Source: Gnetum montanum (Eukaryota; Streptophyta; Gnetopsida; Gnetales; Gnetaceae). From it: a stretch of DNA of 64,000 nucleotides. Positions within the stretch are counted from its first letter, which is position 1. Every line of letters starts with the position of its first letter. This document shows, one piece after another, positions 58,489 to 64,000 of this stretch. Location: the NCBI GenBank assembly GCA_015680685.1, contig MNCI01026977.1, positions 12,109 to 76,108 of the forward strand, in the 5' to 3' direction. Below the pieces are notes generated by a model. That model was not told the DNA's origin and made no database searches. It saw nothing but the letters and a program-made list of their open reading frames with translations. The translations under genes were made by a program, and so were the position numbers.

Positions 58489-59410
58489 TGATGAAGTGTC
58501 AAAAGTCACTGCGTCGACTGGGCTGCGTATACGCAGCCGCGTCAATGCGGCCCCGTTGACGCAGCCACCCCACGTCAACGGGGCCCCGTATACGCAACAC
58601 CCTTCCTGAATCTATAAATATGAGGGCCTTCTGCCTCATTTAGGCATCTTTTTGAGTAGTGATAGCGAAGCTCTTGCAGTTTGCTCCCATAAGAGATAGA
58701 ATATTTTCCAAGTGCCCGTAGTAGGTGTATGAAAAGCGATCGAATCATTATTCGAGCGTTGATGTATCTGAGCCCATTGGCGTGACGACAATAAAGACAA
58801 ACTGTTCATGCAATCCTTGCACCATTTGGACTTAGTTGTTTCATGCATTCAATAGTTTAAGATGTTTATGCTTTATTAATCAATTGTTTATGTTTTATTA
58901 GTTACTCGTCAATTATTTATGTTTTCATTATTATAATTTCAATCGTTAGTGTTCATTCGTAGTTTGTAAAAGATATAAGTATGACCATCTCGAACGTAAT
59001 CTAAACACTTGGTAAACCTAGTGACCCTTAACGTCTGGTAGCCCAGCAGTGTTAGGAAATGCTCAGAACGTGGTCGGAGGATGGGACTAGATGCTTATGC
59101 TAGGAGTAGTTAGCATATACACTAGGAAAATTAGAGATTAGATAATAGTTTATTCATTACTTCCATACCTCACTTAGTCACCGAAAAAGATAATTAAAAA
59201 GATATAAAAATCATTAGTCGTAGTCTCACTTAACCATCGCAATAGAACTTTACAAGTGAGATTAGGATGACAATGACTGTTCTAACCCAAGGTTTCACTA
59301 GGTAGAAGTTTGGTGCATGTTAAGTGCTTACAGTCTGCAGAGTTCGACAGGATCGCGCATGAACGCTTGTATTTGTATGGTTGGGCGTAGGGATACCTAG
59401 CCGCTCATCA
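58489..59410 (+). repeat. 3' LTR of element E
   Basis: 922 bp. U3 contains the perfect 18-bp palindrome GGCTGCGTATACGCAGCC (58521-58538) and further GGGGCCCCGTATACG text, then TATAAATA at 58613-58620 and the GATAGAATATTTTCCA core at about 58694. It differs from the 5' LTR at scattered positions, most of them transitions, mainly in U3. Confidence 0.9.
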
Positions 59411-60378
59411 TGGTGTATTCTAAATTACTATCAATTTTTTCAACTGATGCCAAAATTTTTACTTCTTCTATTGATGTGGAAATTTTTCTTAATTCTAAAA
59501 ATAAAAATTTACAAGTTGGTGAACAAAAATTTAAGACACCTTCTTCTATTGATATTGATGTAACCAAAACACTTGATTTTATTCTCTTTGTTGATGTATA
59601 CGAGTCACTGGTAGCTAATGCTATACCATAATATGTGTTGATTAAAATTTCGGATGACTATCCACATAATTAAACTTTTGCTTCACAATCAAATAATGTA
59701 ATACAAAAACATGATGTTCAAGTCATTCATGCTAAGTATTATTCTAATTTTTTTAGGTTATTAAACTAGGCAATGCTTCAATGGTGTAGTGCTCCCTAGA
59801 AATAGGGTCATTTATACATTACCATGTAGTGTTTATCATTTGTAAGTGGGATTTGTTAGTATTAAATATACAAGAATTAGTTTTTTAATTCATGATAATG
59901 AAAAGAAGGTAATCCATAACTAATTACAACTAAGGAGTACAACATATCCTAGGAACTATTGTAACTCCCTGTGAAGTATGAAAGAAAGTCAAACTTGAAC
60001 TATGGCATGCATGTGTAAAAAATAAGAAATAAAAAGCAAAGTAAGAAAAAAAAATTAAAGGAAGAGAAGAAATTGTATTATGTTTATATGGAATACTAGT
60101 CAGCATAATAAAGGCAATTTAAGTACAAGTCAAAATTATTGTAATGTGGAAAAAAGGTAGTTCTAATTTTGCTCATAAAACTAATAAGAAGATGTTGTAG
60201 AAGATCTAATTGGACAACTTATAAGACACAAGGTCTAGGTTTTTAAAGAGAAGTAGAAGATCCAAGATATGCCATTTATATTCTAGTTCATTTCTCTTAA
60301 AGAATACAAGAAGATGGTTGGACTATGAGTCCTAGTAAAGTTAGGTTAGTAATGGCTTAATGAAGTATGTGGAATATG
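59411..60378. other. Unassigned DNA right of element E
   Basis: An open frame (59410-59631, plus) starts at an ATG whose A is the last base of the LTR. It reads a Ser/Asp/Ile-rich stretch with SSIDV repeated as SSIDIDV. It may continue past a stop to about 59765. No family recognised. The rest is AT-rich without signal. Confidence 0.3.
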
Positions 60379-60560
60379 AAGTTAAGTTTAGTATGACCTT
60401 AGTGAAGAACAAAAAAAAATTTAAAGCTAACTTCATTACAAACTTAGTAAAGAACAAGTGAAGATCATGAAGCTAAGTTTATTACAAACTTAATGAAGAA
60501 CAAGAGAAGATTGTGAAATTGAGTTCATTAAAAATTTAGAGAAGAATGGAAGATTGATTG
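60379..60560. repeat. Degenerate 46-bp tandem repeat, four units
   Basis: Units near 60379, 60424, 60470 and 60516 share aag-t-aa-tt-attacaaacttaRt.aagaacaa. They are well diverged. Nothing links them to a gene. Confidence 0.6.
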
Positions 60561-61700
60561 TAGAACCAAAACAAGTTATTCATAATTTAATATACAACTA
60601 TGAATAATAGCCAAATATTACAATCATTGTAATGTGTTACAAGTTGCAAAGAATGGATTTATATTATGAAAAGTATGAAAGTAATTAAGAATGTTGATTG
60701 AAACTCTAAGTTTAAAGATCTTGGCTAATTAGAGGTTAGTTGGTATCATTAACATCACAACTCTTGAACAATGTATCGAAGTAGATGGTTTATTATCAAA
60801 GAATTCATAGTGAAGTTTCTTAATTATTTTATAGTTGATAAATGATGTAACATATCAAAGGAACCATTGCAAAATACGTTAAAAAGGATAGTTAAGATGA
60901 GGGTGCTATAAAAAGGAGATTCAAAGAAAGAAGAAAATTAGAAAGTTCAAAATTTAAGCTATCATCCATTTTCTTCTTTGGTGAAAATATGAGATGGAGG
61001 CAATACTCAAGTAGATGAGAGACCTCAAGAGGAAAATGAAAGATCTCTTGAAACTTTCCATGTTTTCCAATCACTAGAAACTTTTGGGAGTATACCCATT
61101 GCAAAAACATCAAGTGGAGTATTTAACATGTTTGGTGTCACATTTAGAAGTCAAGGAGGACACAATAGAGATGAGGTTGTTTGATTAAGAAAATGAGAAA
61201 AATACTACAACAATAATCAAAGCAACCATGACAACATCAAAGGCAATTACTATTGACTTTGAAATAAAGGTAAGAAGCCTTATTACAAGAAATAACAACT
61301 ATTCATATAGCTATAAACTTTGACTTACAAATAGTTTACCCAAGAAGCCTTATAAGTCAAGCCTTCCTAATTTAATTTATGACTATATGTTGATGTAAAT
61401 AGATGGCATTGCTACTTGATCTTCTAAGATTATAATTGTGACAAAAATCAATAAATATTGGAAAGGTTTGCCAAATCCACTATTAGAGAATATTAAATGC
61501 ATCAAATGTCATAAGTGAATACATTTAATTTTTACTATCATAAAATCAATCAAAAATCACATCGATAAATGTAGTACACTAGAGAGAATCAACAAAAATC
61601 AAATCATATTAAGTGCATGTCACATTACCTCTAGAATACAGAAAGTAGAAAAGGTCTATTTAATGAAGAATTATGGATTCTAAAATTCATTGATTATGTT
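60561..61700. other. Unassigned AT-rich DNA
   Basis: No gene or repeat recognised. Short open frames on both strands lack support. Confidence 0.3.
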
Positions 61701-62220
61701 AGATTCTTAAATTCACAGTGCATGAGAGATTAAGAACCCTAAGAGAGATGCCTATAGTAAGATTTGTAGCAATCAAGAAGAGAGTAAATTTTGAAGTTAT
61801 TCTAGATGATCATGAGACTTTTATTTTGCATCCCATAAGACCAATGCTAATAAAGTTGGAAATCAAGGGGAAATTTTCATTCAATATGATTTTCCTAATA
61901 ATGATGTTGGATGTAGAAACATTAGAGAGATTGGAAAAAATTAGCATGGATGGATATAGGTTATGAAATCTTTCACAACAATATGTAATCTCAAATGAAG
62001 AAGCATTGTTAAGAATGCACTCATACAATGTGGATGTGATAAAAATACATTATAGAAGAAGATTAGTAAAGGTCATTATTAATGAGGACCTAATTTACAG
62101 TATTGATGTTGATAAGAATATCTATGTTCCTTTCATAGATACTTTTCATTTGATAAAAATTCTCTTTCCCTTGCTTCATGTCTTCTTAATACTAGGACAA
62201 CAAAAGAGAAATCCTTAAGT
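61701..62220 (+). pseudogene. Possible decayed ORF, unknown
   Basis: Two open pieces (61718-61966 and 62006-62218) are separated by one stop in near continuity. Readable text includes RFVAIKKRVNFEVILDDHE and VDKNIYVPFIDTFHL. The composition looks protein-like. Some Lys/Ile-rich text continues to about 62300 (VIDELVFFMKKIYNSLVDYI). I do not recognise a family. It could belong to an old retroelement. Confidence 0.3.
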
Positions 62221-63566
62221 AACCATTAATGTAATCGATGAGCTTGTTTTCTTTATGAAAAAAATATATAATTCTTTGGTGGATTACATTGATCAAAGGA
62301 ATGTTGTTAATTGAGTACATTGAAGATGTTGTACTATGCTTCTCAATGGAAGATCAAGTATTATTGGGCATAATTTCAAGTACAAAATTTCTACATTACA
62401 ATGAATAGGCTTAAGAGTAGAGCAACAAGCTAATTTTCATATAGAGCACTACTTATAATCAATTTCCTAAAGGCTCTAGAAGTGCAAGTATCCTTTATGC
62501 CAATTAAGTACATTATTCTTCTAGTACATTTGAGAGAATGATGAGTGGTGAATTTCTCTAGTAGGAAAGTTTTGAGGTAGAAGGAAAAATTAATCCTTGA
62601 ATATTCTCAAGTTATGGATACTCAAATCTTAACTATAATGATCTTTAGAAAGCATGGTAGCCAATGGATTAAGTTTTGAAGAAGACACGGATGACTCATA
62701 GCTTTACTAAGAGTGACAAAGGAAAGTAGAAATAGAAAACAATAACATAAGTAAATTTTAAAAGTTATATTAAGTGATTTCATTAATTGGAGTTTCAATT
62801 GGGTAAGGATTTCTATATCATTCCTCCCATTTATCAAACATCTATTGATGTGGAATCCTTTCAAGGAATTCCAATTGTAGAAGCAAATGTCCTTGCTTAG
62901 AGTCATTAGTTGTTGAACATGATGAAAATACTCATGTCCTTAGGGCCTATATAAATACTGTCTTCTAATATTTGTAGGAAAAAAAGTGTAAAAATTATTT
63001 ATAAAAAATTTTCATTCCTTATGTCTATGAGTGATCAAATAATTCTACTTTTAGAGAAGAATTATTAGAAGCTTGGAACAAAGATTCCCACACTGTAATT
63101 TAGGAAGAAGTGAGATATTGGCTTGCAAGTCATGTCAAATAATTTAAATAATCATAAATTGATAAAATTAGGTGTCTATATGTACATAGTATCTATGCTA
63201 CCCTATTGTGCATTTAGGTAAGATTTTGAGAATAGAGATATAACTAAGACCATAGCTACAAAGAAGATTTCGTTGATGGAAACATAGAAATAGCTATGGG
63301 ATAATAAGGTTGAAGTCTATTAAAGAAGTACAAAAACCTAAAGAGAACATATATTAATTTTAGGGAAGAAGTGATTAGTTGCAAGAGGGAGATTTAGCCA
63401 AAGCTTGAGGTTGTAGATGCTTTTGGAAGAATATCAATCATAGTACTAGTAACTATATTGGATGAGGCTAAAAAGCTTAAGAAGAAAATTACTTCCCTTA
63501 AATCTATGATTTTCTTCATTAAGAAAGAAAATAAAGATTTAACAAAAATAAATGAAGTGTAGATAA
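62221..63566. other. Unassigned AT-rich DNA
   Basis: No gene recognised. The minus-strand frame at 62622-62906 lacks support. Confidence 0.3.
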
Positions 63567-64000
63567 ATGATATTTCTACTACCCAGTTAATTTATCATGT
63601 TTTAATCTCCTCCAATATAAAATATTCGATATTGGAGCCTCATTATCGAATACCTGATATTGGAGCCCAAGATGCAATGTCGAATATCCAATATTGCAAG
63701 GTATATGTTGACCTATAAATATAGCACTCAGGCTCATGATTTTCATGTAAGTTTTTGTCATAGATAGTGAAGCTCTTGCAATTTGCTTTCTCCAAAGTTA
63801 GAATATTTTTTGAGTGCTTGCAGTAGGAGTCTGAGTGTGTATGAATCTTTGTTCGAGAACTAATGTACTTGAGCATAGTAGTGTGACGGGAATAAAAACA
63901 AACCCTTTTGATCATCCTTGCAGCATTGAGAATAGAATAATGTTTCTTTGATGCATTTAATATTCATGTACTTTATTTTCATGCACTTTACTTTAATGTA
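63567..64000 (+). repeat. Start of an LTR of the E/F/G type, cut by the window end
   Basis: Inverted words (TTCGATATTGGAGC, TCGAATA, GATATTGGAGC, TCGAATATCCAATATTG; 63625-63700) precede TATAAATA at 63714-63721. Then comes the conserved downstream core: agctcttgcaatttgct, agaatattttttgagtgc, gcagtaggagtc and ttgttcgag, as in E, F and G. The exact left end is not clear. About 430 bp are present and the rest lies beyond the window. Confidence 0.65.

Larger units (their letters stand above)
46840..59410 (+). mobile_element. Element E: Ty3/gypsy-type LTR retrotransposon with gag, pol and ORF3
   Basis: 12.6 kb, the most complete member of the superfamily. Order: 5' LTR, tRNA-Asp primer site, gag, truncated protease, RT, RNase H, integrase, spacer with promoter-like module, ORF3, purine tract, 3' LTR. 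Flanking 5-mers are tgggg and tggtg (one difference). The primer site, the element size and a third ORF after pol recall the Athila group, but ORF3 does not look like an envelope. Frames carry about one stop per 50 to 150 codons, often TAG in place of Trp. Confidence 0.85.

Noticed and set aside
59410-59631. ORF starting at the LTR edge as a gene of the element
   Set aside because: The ATG is formed by the insertion joint (last LTR base plus target site), so the start is accidental.

Overview
This window looks like repeat-rich nuclear DNA of a seed plant. The evidence is spliced introns in a plant-type NADH-cytochrome b5 reductase, Ty3/gypsy LTR elements primed by tRNA-Asp, a plant chromovirus-like pol fragment, a LINE fragment, tRNA-derived SINE-like pieces and endogenous caulimovirid copies. 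The very high load of old, nested, decayed elements around one gene suggests a large genome, possibly a gymnosperm, but the sequence does not prove this.

Layout. 1-880: unassigned DNA with a 49-bp tandem repeat. 880-5035 (minus) and 5042-11341 (plus): two decayed endogenous pararetrovirus copies, head to head. 11342-13637: mostly unassigned. 13638-16775 (minus): the only intact cellular gene seen, NADH-cytochrome b5 reductase, nine exons, 282 residues. 17356-26541 (minus): element A, a 9.2-kb LTR retrotransposon with gag and a third ORF but no pol. 26542-28448: SINE-like remnant and a decayed unknown ORF. 28449-29522 (plus): element F, LTR plus gag start, with a 35-N gap. 29522-34704 (minus): element B, ORF3, spacer and integrase. 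34705-42816 (minus): element C, again gag and an ORF3 remnant without pol, carrying a solo LTR (G, 37625-38580). 42830-45660 (minus): chromovirus-like pol fragment D. 46034-46370: LINE RT fragment. 46840-59410 (plus): element E, the most complete member (LTR-gag-pol-spacer-ORF3-LTR, 12.6 kb). 59411-63566: mostly unassigned. 63567-64000: start of another LTR of the E/F/G type.

Elements A, B, C, E, F and G and the last LTR belong to one superfamily. They share LTR ends (TGATGA...CTCATCA, or CTATCA in C), a tRNA-Asp primer site where visible, a gag domain, and a large third ORF. That ORF has a globular N-terminal domain and a long coiled coil, with no membrane segment seen. The most interesting signal is a promoter-like module 300 to 600 bases upstream of ORF3 in A, B, C and E: a cluster of short palindromes followed by a TATA box. 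The same arrangement drives the U3 region of the LTRs. This suggests that ORF3 has its own internal, LTR-like promoter. A second copy of the polypurine motif lies at the pol end, exactly where pol is missing in A and C.

All reading frames except the reductase carry stops, frameshifts or gaps. Single-N sites at 1871 and 36295 are flanked by identical repeats and look like assembly artefacts.
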